Assembly (NCBI RefSeq): GCF_000699445.3
Contig: NC_067198.1
Span: forward strand, 30,817,536-30,881,535
Length of the DNA stretch: 64,000 nucleotides
Reading direction: 5' to 3'
Origin: Schistosoma haematobium
Taxonomy: Eukaryota > Platyhelminthes > Trematoda > Strigeidida > Schistosomatidae
A program made the translations under genes and the position numbers. Shown in pieces: positions 10,886-24,319 of the stretch. Below the pieces are notes generated by a model, which saw nothing but the letters and a program-made list of their open reading frames with translations, did not search any database and had not been told where the DNA came from. The number at the start of each line of letters is the position of its first letter. The stretch's first letter is position 1.

Positions 10886-13800
10886 GTTTGTTCCTGGGCT
10901 GTTTTATATATATTCTCATAATTTTTTACTCCTAATTGGATTGTAGATTTTCATGTACCGAGCATCGTATAGTGTATTTGAATTTATATTATTTTTAGTG
11001 CAAAATACTTTGGTCGTTTTAGGTGTTAGTTTATATGCTGGCAATCATATATGTTCAGCGGTAATGACAAGTTTGTCTGCGAGACCACTGCGAATTTATA
11101 CTGTCAAACTCCTATTGTAATCTAATGTAACGAAACCGTCAATACAAATCGCCCGACAAATTAGTCATATTTGTCTCTTAGTAAGTGAAATAGGCCATCT
11201 TGATGGACTTTAGTCATACTGGTCTGAATCTCGCTTATTACCATCAAGTAAACTGACCAAGTGACGACACTATAATTTATGGACAAACCAATAACATCTA
11301 TTATGGTGTCTTGGATTTTGCTGGAAATTGGTCCATCCATATGGCTAAGCAGCATTTTAGCAATCTAGTTGATATTATTTGGCGATGAAAACCCTTGCTC
11401 TAATTTCTAATCTGAACTTCTAACTGTAAATTCGGATTCTGATTCCTCACACTAATTTTTGACGCTTTTCGATTTTATTAAGGAGTTAAATTTTTTAAAG
11501 TTCATATTAGCGCCACTTAAAGGTACTCCATAAATCATAGTCTCACCGACAAAGTTTGTATATTGTGGTTCTAAGAGTAGTGCAGTTTATACTTATATTT
11601 GTATAGCCCTGAGCTTTCATAGCTTATATCAGCACACCGGACATGAGTTTACGAATAAAGGAGTGATTATGTGACAATAATGTAATGTAGAAGGAGGGAG
11701 TAAAACATGACAATATTGCTATATAAGTCGTTTGCTCAAAGTGCGCATGTGTAGCTGAAATGTATATAGGGCATGTCACACAAAGTCTACAACCACTAAA
11801 TAAATTATCTCATACATATCGATCTAGTAGTATGAGCCACTAAATAACTAAAATCAGTAGTCAGTGACTCCACGGGTAACCGCCCTACTTATCTTCGGAG
11901 TTTAGTCAGTTCCGATAGACTGATGTCGGATGGAATCTCTGAACTGATTTAGAAGCCTCGATTGTCTTTTATTAACTTGCATCACTTGTGACAGGCGATA
12001 TATCTGTCTGCCAGCCAGAGGACGAGTTTACTGCGCAGCAGTTCGCTCCGTCCCATGAAACATGACCATTTAGAATAGAGCATATTTGTAGGTTACTAGT
12101 AATTCATCATTGGTATATTCGGAGCTTCGTTCTTTTATTTCGGAACCATCGAGTAAGAAGTGTTGTTGTTTGACACAGTACTAAGTAAATATGGGGAATA
12201 ATTTGTTGGGGTACTGAAATTTTACCAGCTGTGGCTGACATGTGTTTCATATAACCTACCGCGTACCACGACAGGTGATGTTTGGTATTGGACTGAGCCA
12301 TGCTGATAGGTGTAGATTACCTAATTGATGTCCGGGCGTTTATGGTAACCAATGGCTAGAGGTTCTGAATGACACGGCTTAAAATCTTTTACAATGGTGG
12401 CGGTGCATTCACTTTATTTTCCTCTAAAACCTGAGTCCCGAAATCTTTTTACACCTTTTTTCTTCTTTGTGTAAATAATCTCTACTAGTGCTGCTACTAC
12501 TAATGTTGTTGCTGCTGCACAGACTTGTTTCAATAATCTTATCTCTGTGCTAATGTGATGCTGCAACCTGGACCGATGTATATATGTATCAGGTTCTACG
12601 TTGCGCATGACTAACTAACTGACCTGGTACAAGCCCTCGTCTTAATTTGTTCATTTCAGTTTTTCTGTCCCACTACTTTGCTAGTATAGAGTACGTTGTT
12701 GTAGTTGATGGTCAAATATTCAAAACTTGTTTATCAACTACGTTGACTGACAAAGGTTCGTATCCTAATCAGCTTATTTATTACATTTATCTATGGATAT
12801 GTGTACATATTTCTTTCTTAAACCAAATTACTCTACTCCTACGGCAGGACTCATTTTACAACTTACATTTAGATGAAGTCAGTGTATTAAATCTTAGTCG
12901 TATGCGTATTTATGCTTTGATATCTCAGTACTAGTTCTAGACATAAAATTTTTTTTCTGGTTTGAATATTGTAAGATGACTTGTATTCTGAAATACAGTC
13001 TCAAACAATGTTGATATTTAAAACATTTTATTGTCGATACCAAGTACATTACCAAGTGAATTTCTAAAAAAATATATGGCTAATAGAATGATATAAAAAT
13101 CTAGAAAACGTTTAACAAAAGAGATGACAATTGTCAATCAAACGGACTCATATTTTAGATATTTTTGAACCTTTGACATTTACAAACGAATTATCAGATT
13201 TCAATCAAAGATGAGTCTTCGTCAAAAATTTATTTACACTAATTACTGACACCTCTGTGTTTGAATGAATAAGTAAATAGTACAGCTTATGTTGTACTCG
13301 TGCGAGATAGTTATGAAGAAAACAAATCAATGAATATTCAATAGAATTGAATGTTGCGATATATAAATGTTTCCTATTTGCAGTGTGGTTATGAAAATAA
13401 GTAAAATCAATCCTACTCGACCGTAGCTGCTACCTTGACGCGGTGGTCGGGCTTACCTATCGTGATGACCCAACCGAGCTATATTGGCTGGAACATATGT
13501 TCATGTAGGTACTACCATGCCAAGCAGGTCGATTGGAGAACGGTAAGATTAAAAGCAGCAACTCAAGGTTTGAGGGTGAAGTCGTACTGCTGACTGTAGA
13601 GGGGTGTGGCAGCAGTAAGGTGTCTCCCTCGGACAAACAGCATCTACAGCAATGCTGTCTTCTCACAAGGAAGGAAGGGGTTAGAAAAGCTCGACCCTAA
13701 AAACGTCATACCTCACCTTACCTCACGGATTTCCGTCTCCGGTGGTAAGGCCCTTCGAAGAACGGAGCTAACACATTAAAAACCTCCCACAAAAAAGTCG

Positions 13801-16800
13801 TGCGCGACCGGCCTCAACCAGTTGTCCCCTGGGCTCTGCGGTCACGCTTCCAGGCCGTTATTAATCCAATTTCCTTTTCAGGTTCCTCAAGAAATACCCT
13901 TCCACGGTGTGGGCAGCCAAGAAGTGACACCAGCCCTCATACCCGTAACAGCACACGAGACTGACATTTGCTTCTCCGGCAACTACTAAAAGGATTGATT
14001 GTATGGTTCGCAGTAAGAGGGATAAATCAGTATATGTGAATGAATTTAGGCCACGTGGAACATTATTCTACTTTCATTAGCCATTACTTAGATGAGTGTT
14101 GGCACTAAAGACATACAGAATGTCAAAACTTCTAAGGATGCAAACCTACATTTTCAGAAACATACGAATTAATGTTTTATGTCTCATTTTGAAAACTAAG
14201 TTTTGTTTATTATACCACATGTATTCTTTCAAGCACTAAGTGCATTGCTGACCGTTAAGATTGTAGAAATTCGAAATGAAACTGTTACACTGGAAGTTAA
14301 TTTCTGTGCATGAATTGAAGGTTTAAATAATGAGGCACGACAGTACTCAGGTTTCTATGATGATTGTTTTTTGATAAAATTAAGTCCGTAAGTTTTATTT
14401 TACTATAACTAGTGCTATGTTGATTATAACTCTACCCACATTTTCGAATACGTCATATGCTGTCCTGTTATAGATTTAAAGTATAAATATTATTGTTACT
14501 GTTATTTTTTATGGACATTTCGAAATTCACATGTTTTATGTGGAACATTATTTTTATATCACTCCTTTTCTCTAGGGACAAGATTTTCTAGCTGATCGTC
14601 TTGGTAAACGAAGCTCAAGCATGTTTGAACTTAATCGTGGACCTATAGTGAGACGGCAGAAGCTGAGGACCACTGAGGTATTCGATTATGATGATCCCGA
14701 CTTCGTTAGTCATTTACGAGGTTGGTATTGACTTTTTCTACTCCTATATCTGATTTCTCGTTTCGACATATATTTTAGTTACACACGAACATGGGTGTTT
14801 TATCAATCTTTTTATATCCTGCTTATAATCTTGGTATCAGTCATCACTTAATCCAATTATCTTTTTGGGTCAACATAACATTACTAACTTTTTTTCTTTG
14901 TAGTAGTTTGTTTAATCTAACTTTCATGTTTTAATCACATGGTCTAAATTTTTAGAAAGAACAACTCAAGAGGATGATCCATTTGCACTTAACTGGCTTC
15001 AAATGGGATCAACAGGGTCACTAGGGCGACATTGGAGACCAGGTTCTAAAGGTGTGCTGTGCAATTTTTTTGTTTTATTCATATACTGTGAATGTTGCTG
15101 TCTAATAATTTTATGAGTTTTGTCATTTTGGCACACGATATATCAGTAGAACACCTAACCATTACATTTCATTTCCGGATATTCTAAGTATTTGAAACGT
15201 GGTGAAATTATCCAATGTATTTTAGTCAATCTTTTTTCATGTTTTGTTATCTTGAACCGTGTATTTAGTTGAGTAATTTATTCCTTTGGTGACTAACTTG
15301 TTTTACCCTTAATCATGTATTTATAATTCCATTGTTGGATTTGTCCAACAGTTTTCTGGTATACATTTAACACTCTAGATTTCATATACCCTAAATTGGC
15401 TGAATGCCGGTACACAATTAAAGTCTGTTTTCTTAGTAACAGCTGATTATTTCCTTTTCTTTGAAATAAAAGTAAGACTTTGTGGCACTTTTTAGTCGAA
15501 CATCCGATTTGTAGCTCAAAAGAGTTTGGTTGCGTGCCTGCGGGTGAATCATGGTATTAAACAAGTAGATCGCTTTACATCGTGGCAACAAAGACGTCAA
15601 TAATCTTTTGTATTTTAATCGATTACTGTTCACTACTAATCTAGTAATAATCCATCGGGACAAGTAACCATATGAATATGTTCACTTGAAGGATTTTTGA
15701 ACTACTTGGAGGTATGGTTTACGTATGGCTTTTGTCCGATGTTACTATACATGTTGATAACCGCCCTCATACCTCTAGCAGCACTCAGGATCACTGTATT
15801 CATAATCAATCTCCCTCTTCAATTGCTATTATTTCTCCTACCTCCACTTTCAACTCTAAACTTCCTCTTTTGACTTCCTCCTCAAGTGTCACCATGGCCA
15901 ACGATTCTAGTGCCCGAAAGCATATGTGTGCCTGGTCCTATGTTGTAGTTGACTGACATGTTGAAACACTGTCTACTTCACCCTGTCATAGGTTGAATGT
16001 GATACTTTTGAAGATATCATTCAGTCAGTAATAAAAAACATAAGATTTGGTTCAAATATGTATCTGCTTTGGTTACCAAAACTATCACCAGAAACTCGTT
16101 CGGATATTTCACACCCAATAGTTTAACCACAAACGCCCGCTATTTTGAATACTCATAAGTACACATGTCGAAATTTTCATCTAGATAACATAATTATGTG
16201 GCTGTCAAGAACATTCATAATCATGTGTTAGTAATTACCAGTATATGGTGCTTACAGTTAAACCGATTTCGCAGCATATATCTGAACCTAAGCACAGTGT
16301 CAATCTCAAATTATCCTTTCTATTATAATACAAATGACGAACGGAGATGAAATCATTAATGCCAATTTCAGATTGTAGACAAATTATTACTTAGTGTTTA
16401 AGCGTTTGTAAATATATAGTTCACAAAAGAGTTTATAATTTATTTTGACTCATCACAGTTATATGTCATTGTTGCTGAAGAGATATTTAAACTGTTCACG
16501 AGTATGCTTAATGTTTGCTTACAGTACGTTTGTTCTGTGTGATCCATAGCTCTCCTGTTACTTTAACCCTATAGTTGATAGTATTACACTCCTGTCGATT
16601 TCCTCTTTATTGATGTGAATTGTGATACCTTTGACCAACAAACATTTATGCTTGGATCACTAAAAAAGAATTACTCTATAGAAAGTTTGCTTGCAAAAAT
16701 AGTTATCTTTTCATGAGGTTATATGCAAATACAAAGTAAAACAATCATAATTAATACCTAGCTGTTTTTAAATTTCCCATTGATCCTATGTTGCGATTGA

Positions 16801-17583
16801 CTGACTTAAATTCGGGGATTGACGTCAATAATTCTGTCATATGATAATAGTCATCACTCAGACATATTTCATATTGTTTATCATCTGTCTATCAATAATT
16901 TTTCCTCTTTTATAACAATCAAAGATTTCGTCCACTTAACTTCTATTGATAACAATCTCCTAATCACTAGAATAAGCATAAGTGGCTGTTTATATTGATG
17001 CCAAATCTAGTTAAACACTATTGATATGAAGTCGATAATATGTTCATAATAAAAAAATTTCATCTGAGTATAATATTATGTAGAGTGAAATAAATTAGTC
17101 TTTATAATTTTACTTCTCTGTGTTGATGTGGTGTGGTAACGTAAATTGATGCACAAGTTCTATGTTACTTTGACTAACTGAGTCTAAAAGTCTGTAGCTC
17201 AATGTAACACACCAACCAACTGAAGATCCATGTACTCAGCTTTAAGTCAAATAGTCTTTTTCAGGATTTCTAATATTACGTGATTACATACATTGTTGAT
17301 GCATACATGTTGACGTCTAACCTTGTTCATATAATACCTACCTATCTTTTTCAGTCGATTTTTGTTCTGTATGATGGATACAAACATTCTTGAATAGTGA
17401 TTCTTTAAATCATATCATATCTTTGTGATAACAGTATTTACTTTTTAAACTCTCTTCATTAACATTTTATAATTCATGTACTCAAGTAACTATTAATTGA
17501 TAGTTATCATTAATCTACTCATTATCATTTTGTTGTTTGCTATAGCATTTCTTATTATCGAATAATGTTGGTAATTATTCTCA

Positions 17584-17631
<48 letters not shown>

Positions 17632-20600
17632 ATATGTTTTTGTTGTATATATCATAAATCTCATCACTTATTTCACAATGTGTTTTTTTTTTTCATACTA
17701 ATCTTGTATGGGTCTAAATTTATAATAAAAAAATTTCGTTAACTATATTCATTTACTAATAAGATTTCATTGATATTGACATCTATTTTGTTTTAAATAC
17801 CATATGAATGACACACTAATTCAAAATTTTCATTTAGTCATATCATACTTGAAAAAGATGGATTATAAAAATAATATACCGGATAGAAATGATAATTATA
17901 CTGTTTAAATAAAATATGAAAGAGAAACTAAAGAAAATATAGTTTGTTAGTATTGAAATAACATAATATTGAAGCTTTTCAAGAAATTAATTAACTACTT
18001 ATATATTCGCTTTTAGTAGATTTTCAGTAGTATGTCACTTAGCATTTGAAATTGTTACTTTCTATTATTTTACTATCTATTGTAAGGAAATCAATTTTTT
18101 ATATATTATACTTCTTAAGAACACGTGGGAATTCAGCGGAATATTATTATTTCTTACGAATTTACCACTAAAATATGCTTTCAACATCTAACGCCAATAA
18201 TGGTTTATTGGTGGTTAGTACATTAATGTGCAAATTTGAATTTTGCTACATTGATTTCAGTTTTGGATTGGTACCTTTAACTGGAATATAAAATGTGTCT
18301 TGAAGTTAAGTATAAAACGTTACATTATTCTGAATTTGTATTTCATTATATACCATCTTAACTAGTGTTTTATGTTGTAGTTGTTAAATTTTAGCACATC
18401 TTTTTGTGTCCATCATGACTGTGAAGACAGGTCCATTTCTTCATAATGGTTGTAGTTAAACGTATATTAAAAGTCAAGGATTGTTTGAGACTAGTTAAAC
18501 AGTCAAATTACACTACTTAATTGCTTAGCTATTTTTTCTAAGAGCTTATCATTTTATCTTAGTTAATTGAGCATGACAATCAACAACACCGTTGAGCTGT
18601 AGCAGTGGTTCAGCTAATCCACTTTAATACTCCACTTAGGTTCATACTTGGATTTTCAGATCTCTTAGAGAGCTGTTTATATTCAGGTGTCAAAAAAGTC
18701 TGTGCTTTCCCATAGTTTCCCTCGCACATATATTAAGTTGTATTTGTGTATGGTTTCTAAATGGAAAAGTTATGTTAATGTTAGTCAATGGGAATTTAAT
18801 GAAGCATATAATCCATCATTGAGTTATAGCTACCAGTTTACATTAGGAAATATTCTCCTTTCTTTTATCAAACATCTGCATAGTCATGTTGCATTCTGAT
18901 AAAAACACGTATTTTAGGAATTCCTTAGAATCTTTGCATCGATTATGATTATGTACAATTTTTATTTATTTATTTATTCATTTATTTAAACACAATAACA
19001 TTGGTACAATGAGGCATCAAATAGATATGCGCCACATAAATCATTCCATTTGTGTGAGGGCTGGGATACTGCCCGGGTGCCCAAACCGAAGCAGGTGGTT
19101 TTCTTCGGGGGCCACACCCCAAGCCTTCGACCTGAAGGTTTGATCCACAAAGCAGTGGAGCATCGTAAGGAGGTGTAGTCTCATGGTAGCCGGTGAACAA
19201 CGATTGGTTCATACGCCATTTGTTCCCGCAGGATACTGGAGCCCATGTACACCATTGGTTTGGGATCCGGCTAAAGCGCCGGACATTCGCTTTTCGTCCT
19301 CTCATTTTCGTAAACAACAGTAATGCCACGAGAAGGCAGTGAGTAGGACTTCCCTAGCAGAGGCTATATAAGTATGGCCATGTGAGAGCATTTCGAGAGG
19401 GAGAGCGGACTTTCCCCACTCTCGGCCGTACCAGGGAATTTGGGGGCGATTATGTACAATTGTCAGATATAACTAGGTTGACTCATGCCATACAACCCTT
19501 ATCCTTTAACGGAGATGTCATAATATGCGACACAGTTTTCTTCTCATTAACTAGGGTCGACTTTATGTGAAAAATCATTTTTGTGTTCTAATTCAAAGGA
19601 ATAATCGTTCGTTTTCTCATTGTCTTCTGCATCATTCGATATGGTCATTTTTTTAAAGATCCTATTTTTTTAAATATATACTCTGCTTATTTACTACATC
19701 GATAACACACATTCATATACAACAGGTCAAATATCTATATTCGTCTCGAAGGTTTAGATATTTAGTGTACTTGTAATCAGTATATCTGCACTATTTTTAA
19801 AATTTTTCTTTACTTGTTGTTAACTGAAATCTAATGTTTACTCTTATGCCGACTTTCTGTTTGATAATAATATTTGAACCAGTCGTTGTATAGAAATAGA
19901 TACTTCCACCTGTTTCAATTTTAAACATATATGTGAGCTTAACGACTTGTTGTTTCTAATAATCCCATACAACGTCGAAATTCGACTTTTTTAAAAATCA
20001 TTTAGATAGCTATGAAATGTGGTTTTGTATTAAGCAAAGTAAAAACAATCACAATAAATTAATAAGTAAAACGTCAGAACTTATATAATTAACTCATTTA
20101 CCAGGTACATGTTAGTGTAATTGGCTTCGAGCCAGAATTTAATTGTATGGGCTAATAATTCTACGACTCGATTGCCCAAAATGAAATAGCCATAAGCATA
20201 ACAAAACAGTGTCCTCACTCTAATTTGTTGGTTGCATAGTTAGAATGTATATTTGCATAACTTGATTCCTTATTTCTAGTGTTATTTGTGATATGTATAT
20301 GCTTTATGTGTTTATTCACCTTTTTTCTTTTAAAAACAATAATTTATACTAAACAGATGGATAAGTGAGTGTACTGCTTTGTTTATTTTATTTTTCCTCA
20401 TACTCAGTAGTTTGTTATCATTGATACATTTGCACTTGGTCCATTCCACCCTACATGAATACACAAATAATATTTTCAACGGAAAGATGTTAAAGTTTGA
20501 AGCATTAACTTTATTTTTTAATTATTCTATAATCTTCACAGTTGATACCGATATGGTTACTCCTATTCTTCTAACATTTTCATGTATCCAATCGTAAGGT

Positions 20601-23600
20601 GAAGGGGTCACGTTTGTAATTGACCTTTTGTAGATATCTTTCATTCTGACTTAAGGATAAAGTCAACCAGCGATTGACTAGATAATTTCATGTACCACAT
20701 GTTTAAACCACTCAGTTTACGAGCTGTAAACAAAAATCCCTATTTCATTTGCATGGTTTCTACAAAATAACTATATTGTGCCTTAATTTCCACTGAGCTA
20801 GTAAGGTAATCCTTTCATTTTATTGGACAGTTAAAGCAATTTGTTATTATTGTTGTTCACTATCTAGAGTATATGAATTTTAATTAGTTCAATAAATATT
20901 CTGAAATCCTTGTTTTGGAAAATAGAACTATATAAAATTAATTGGTCGAAATCAATCAGATCGCCATGCATCTCTGTTTATATCAAATTCGGCGTTCAAC
21001 TCCCCCATTATATCTCGTGCTCGTATCGGATCGTGCCCGAATACACCTGTTACAGAAGTATCTCTTCCACCAAAGCCACCTAGGAAATAACTCTGCCCAC
21101 AGATGTAGGTATGATCTGTCATCTTATACGATCTATGAATGACTGCATGATTTTACCACAAAATTAGTGTGAATGAGGTTCGAGTTTTCAAATCCCAATG
21201 CATGATGTGATATGAAAATTCTAATTTCTTGTTAAAACAAATGAATTATGTATTTGAATTGAATATACTGCATATGTATGCATGGTGATGCAAATTATTT
21301 ATCGATTGCACATATGTCTACTTGAGTCTGAGCTGTACTTTTAGTGAGGGTTGTTAATACTACCGGCCTGTCGAGACTGAAGTTGGCATAGCGATGTTCG
21401 GATCTGTAACCTGTAGATTGATAAACGAGCAATTTAACTAGTAAGCCACCGCCACTGATATCGCATAACTGTTTTGCTTTTATTGTAATCGTGAAGTTTG
21501 TACTCAATATTTGTTAGGTTACAAATGTTTATTATTTTCGGGAACCTCTTCACTGATCTGACCCTTTTTTACTACTATTCAGTGATTAATTTTCGATTGT
21601 GTTTTGTATACTTTTTGTTCTTAATAACTGACTTTTAGCAACTCAAAGTAGCTGGTTTCTTTTCTTGATCAGCTAATCTATGAAAAACTTCAGCTGATCG
21701 ATTCTAAAGTGTTGTACATTATCATTAAACTAATCCTTATCATCATGCAATAGGTTCAAAAACTCCATAATGAATTGAGTTCATAATGAATTCTGTCCAT
21801 TTTTGTTCAAGTAGGTGATAGTAATGTAACCTATTTATCAAGTCTAGCTCCATGTACTCTCTTTTGATCCACAATACAAGACCTAGTGATACGAATCGTC
21901 TGCTTAAACCAAATTAATTGCAGTGGTGTTTGGACTGTCAACCTATCGACGTTTTATCTAATAAACAATCGTCTCTTCTCTGGGGATATTAGCCGTAAAA
22001 TTATTCCAGTTTCACTTAATATGAGCCTATTCAAATATTTACATTAATGAGAATATTCTAACTTTACTTACACAAAGATTGGGACTGAGTTATTCGGTAT
22101 ACTATTTATGAGTTTATCAATTGTCCGTTACTTATTGAGGTTGAATTTCGAATAGCCTTGTCAAAACAAACACATCAGATTCCTTTTAGTTAGCGTAACT
22201 CGGTCTTGATTATGTGAAAGAATAATGTTGTTTTCGGGAAGCCTTTACTGAAATAGTTAAGTCATAATATTTTAAAACTACTAACTTAGGGTCGAAAGGC
22301 AAGTGTTTCTAACGTTAAACTGTACCTTAACACTATTTATACGGACTGGTGCCTTGAATCAGTGCATGAATCGCCATTAAAATTCTTCATGAGTATTCCC
22401 AATTTAATTCAGGCGACATCATGTATATATATATATGCTGATGACGATGAATTGGTTAGATAGCTTTTACTCATTAACATTTAATTTCAACTAAGAATAT
22501 ATAGCTAATTGAACTGTTGTACTTTTATTTGAGGTTTTCTTTTCTTTTTCTATGTGTGCACAAGCCTGTGTGCGTTCACTTCAAAAATTTCTTGTTCTTA
22601 TCGATCGATTGGTAGTATGTTGTAATAGTTTGACTTTATAATAAATCGATAAATATTTCTGAGGAATTGTTTTCTTTGTAGGTATCTACTTTTTGTGTTG
22701 TTTTTATTACACGATACTATTTACATATATGTAGTACCTGAAATTGCACCAGATGCCCTGGTACGGCCGAGGGTAGGGAGAATCCGCTCACCCTCTAGAA
22801 ATGCTCTCACATGGCCATACTTATATAGCCTCTGCTAGGGAAGTCCTACTCACTGCCTTCTCGTGGCATTACTGTTGTGTACGAAAATGAGAGGACGAAA
22901 GCGAATGTCCGGCGCTTCAACCGGATCCCAAACCAATGGTGTACATGGGCTCCTGTATCCTGACGGAACAAATGGCGTATGAACCAATCGTTGTTCACCG
23001 GCTACCATGAGACTACACCTCCTTACGATGCTCCATTGCCCTGTGGATCAGACCTTCATGTCGAAGGCTCCGGGTGTGGTTCTCTAAGGAAACCACCTGC
23101 TTCGGTTTGGGCACCCGTGCAGTATCACAGTTCTCACAGAAATCAAATGAGATTTGTGTGGCGCATATGTATTTAGTGCCTCCTTGTACCAGTATCTATG
23201 TGTTCAAGTAATAAATACAATAACAAGTACCTGAAATTAACATTCATATGATATATTTGTATAGCTAAGGTTTTATTTTCAGTTAGCTTGTAATCCCACA
23301 AGTACTTAGAACATATTAACTTCACTTGTATATATTATATATTATTTTGATAGATTATCCCATTTACCTTTATGCATTTTATTTGTGTTAAATTTGTAGT
23401 TGATGAGAACTTACTAAATTAATGCTGATGTGTATAGAAATTCTACCATGTTGGCTAAATCTAATCCCGTTCACATTTGAACCCTGAGATAGTTTGTATG
23501 TGCTAAAGTAGTTGCCTCAGTCCTAGGTGTCTTTCATACTAGGTTGATGAAGAAGCCATTGTTGCTGTACAGTTATTAACCCAGTTTTTTATTATCAGTC

Positions 23601-24034
23601 TTCATAGAAGAGATCCAATCTTCTGTTAAATTTTAGTTTTTGTATCATGGTTTGTAAGTTGGTGGCTGCTATCGGATACTTTCCCCATGTTAAGTGTATT
23701 ATACTGACTTTTATGATGTGAATGTTTGTCAGATCCCTTTTATTCTGCTTATCTATTTTTTTGTTATAACTACAGGTCAATTATCTATGAAATTAAGCGC
23801 TGTTATTACATTGCTTACGCATGTTTTTGCAAAACAACGGTGAGGATAATACGGTTAACATTTGCGTATTTAAACTTGTCTTTCGATAATCCAATTGTTT
23901 CTTAAAATTTTTTTTTCCCTCTTCAGGAAACGACTATGACTCTGCCACGTCGTACTTCAGCTCGTCGTACTATTCGACCTCAATCAACCCCACAGCCAAT
24001 CAAAACAATAGGGATTGGAGATCCGATTGACTAA
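10329..24034 (+). CDS. REEP: REEP1-4-type receptor expression-enhancing protein (nine exons)
   Basis: Joined exons are 10329-10360, 10393-10465, 10510-10586, 10619-10739, 10772-10885, 14576-14720, 14956-15051, 20960-21057 and 23927-24034, giving 287 residues. REEPs are ER membrane proteins of the TB2/DP1/HVA22 family that bend ER tubules; the REEP1-4 branch also links ER to microtubules. Seen here: a hydrophobic N-terminus (MLPAFVARLII), HPSYRTYKAIK at 18-28, the MYWVVF segment at 40-45, LPFYYEAK at 62-69, FIYRKVIHPEL at 86-96, and the REEP1-4 helix EIDEAINRAKEKGY at 102-115 with FGAKGLN at 120-126. An RSSSM stretch corresponds to the RSFSM motif of animal homologues. The start codon gives a length matching vertebrate REEPs. 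Exons 1-7 are firm. Exon 8 is inferred from splice phase, so the C-terminal 68 residues are less certain. No symbol more specific than the family is justified. Confidence 0.88.
12370..12625 (+). mobile_element. 3' end of a LINE of family B, in REEP intron 5
   Basis: It matches the minus-strand 3' region of the LINE at 28434-29545, from the codons before its stop through CTGTGCTAATGTG to an ACTAACTAACTGAC tail. It is heavily 5'-truncated and lies in the same orientation as the REEP gene. Confidence 0.6.
13425..13990. repeat. GC-rich repeat-like block in REEP intron 5
   Basis: A 560-bp segment of clearly higher GC interrupts the AT-rich intron and begins about CGACCGTAGCTG. It has no long open frame. 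Its composition and sharp edges suggest an inserted repeat, perhaps the 5' region of a LINE, but no second copy occurs in this window and I see no flanking duplication. Confidence 0.35.
14576..15051 (+). CDS. REEP: REEP exons 6 and 7
   Basis: Exon 6 (14576-14720) follows a CTCTAG acceptor in phase 0 and encodes GQDFLADRLGKRSSSMFEL, then an acidic YDDPDF stretch. It ends at a GTTGGT donor in phase 1. Exon 7 (14956-15051) follows a TTTTTAG acceptor, starts ERTTQEDDPFALNW and ends ...RPGSK at a GTGTGC donor, again phase 1. The intron between them is 235 bp. These are residues 140-219 and are probably cytosolic. Confidence 0.82.
17095..17192 (+). mobile_element. Short 3' end of a family B LINE, in REEP intron 7
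   Basis: CTGTGTTGATGTGGTGTGG followed by AAGTTCTATGTTAC and a GACTAACTGAG tail matches the 3' ends at 12370-12625 (plus) and 28434-28560 (minus). Confidence 0.5.
17585..17629 (+). repeat. (TTA)n microsatellite
   Basis: About 15 uninterrupted TTA units in REEP intron 7. Confidence 0.95.
18961..19447 (-). mobile_element. Non-autonomous LINE-A derivative, copy 1 (487 bp)
   Basis: On the minus strand it opens GCCCCCAAATTCCC, runs through about 400 bp matching the 5' region of the LINE at 44521-48364, then jumps to that element's 3' tail (TATGTGGCGCATAT) and ends in repeated AAATA-type units. The insertion is bounded by a perfect 14-bp duplication, GATTATGTACAATT, at 18947-18960 and 19448-19461. 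It has no coding capacity, so LINE-A enzymes probably mobilised it. It lies antisense in REEP intron 7. Confidence 0.88.
20960..21057 (+). CDS. REEP: REEP exon 8 (predicted)
   Basis: This 98-bp segment stands out from AT-rich intron by its higher GC. It follows AATCAATCAG and ends before GTATCT. Entered in phase 1 from exon 7 it reads D-RHASLFISNSAFNSP and ends PVTE in phase 0, exactly the change needed for the preferred frame of exon 9. The polypyrimidine tract is weak. If this exon is skipped, exon 9 is read in another frame and ends in a Tyr/Ser-rich tail with GC-ending codons unlike the rest. An alternative-exon status is possible. Confidence 0.5.
22746..23225 (+). mobile_element. Non-autonomous LINE-A derivative, copy 2 (480 bp)
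   Basis: Same head and tail as the copy at 18961-19447, in plus orientation, starting GCACCAGATGCCCTGG. The 13-bp duplication AGTACCTGAAATT flanks it at 22733-22745 and 23226-23238. It ends in TTCAAGTAATAAATACAATA. It lies in REEP intron 8 in sense orientation. Confidence 0.88.
23927..24034 (+). CDS. REEP: REEP terminal exon 9
   Basis: It follows a long pyrimidine tract and CTTCAG acceptor. In the preferred frame it encodes 35 residues rich in Arg, Thr, Pro and Ile (LPRRTSARRTIRPQ), ending TAA at 24032-24034. A basic tail would suit microtubule or membrane contact, as in REEP1-4 C-termini. The competing frame stops at 24028-24030. A poly(A) signal lies 264 bp downstream. Confidence 0.65.
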   Translation, partial: ETTMTLPRRTSARRTIRPQSTPQPIKTIGIGDPID

Positions 24035-24297
24035 TTGTTATACAGTATAAATATATATCACTTGAAGCCTTCATATCTCTTCCAATTTAGATTTCCATGC
24101 TTCTGCTACTGTTGTTGTTAACTAGGTTTATTCTTATACTGTACAGTTGCTTCCTTCCTGAGCAGATTGGATTTCGATGCTGTTTATCTAGATTGGCTTA
24201 TTACTATCCGGGAAAAAACATGTATTTCCTTTGTGTTTGTGTGTGTGTGCATGCAAATTTACGCATTTCGTTTTCTTCCCTTTTGTCTATTTTGTCC

Positions 24298-24303
24298 AAT
24301 AAA
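24298..24303 (+). terminator. Poly(A) signal of the REEP gene
   Basis: AATAAA lies 264 bp after the stop codon, which implies a short 3' UTR. It is the first AATAAA on the coding strand after exon 9 that I found. Confidence 0.55.
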
Positions 24304-24319
24304 ATCCTGCCTGATATCA

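Noticed and set aside
20942..21142. The 66-codon frame as an independent small gene
   Set aside because: All three frames are open over much of this GC-richer patch. The phase-compatible reading as REEP exon 8 explains it better.
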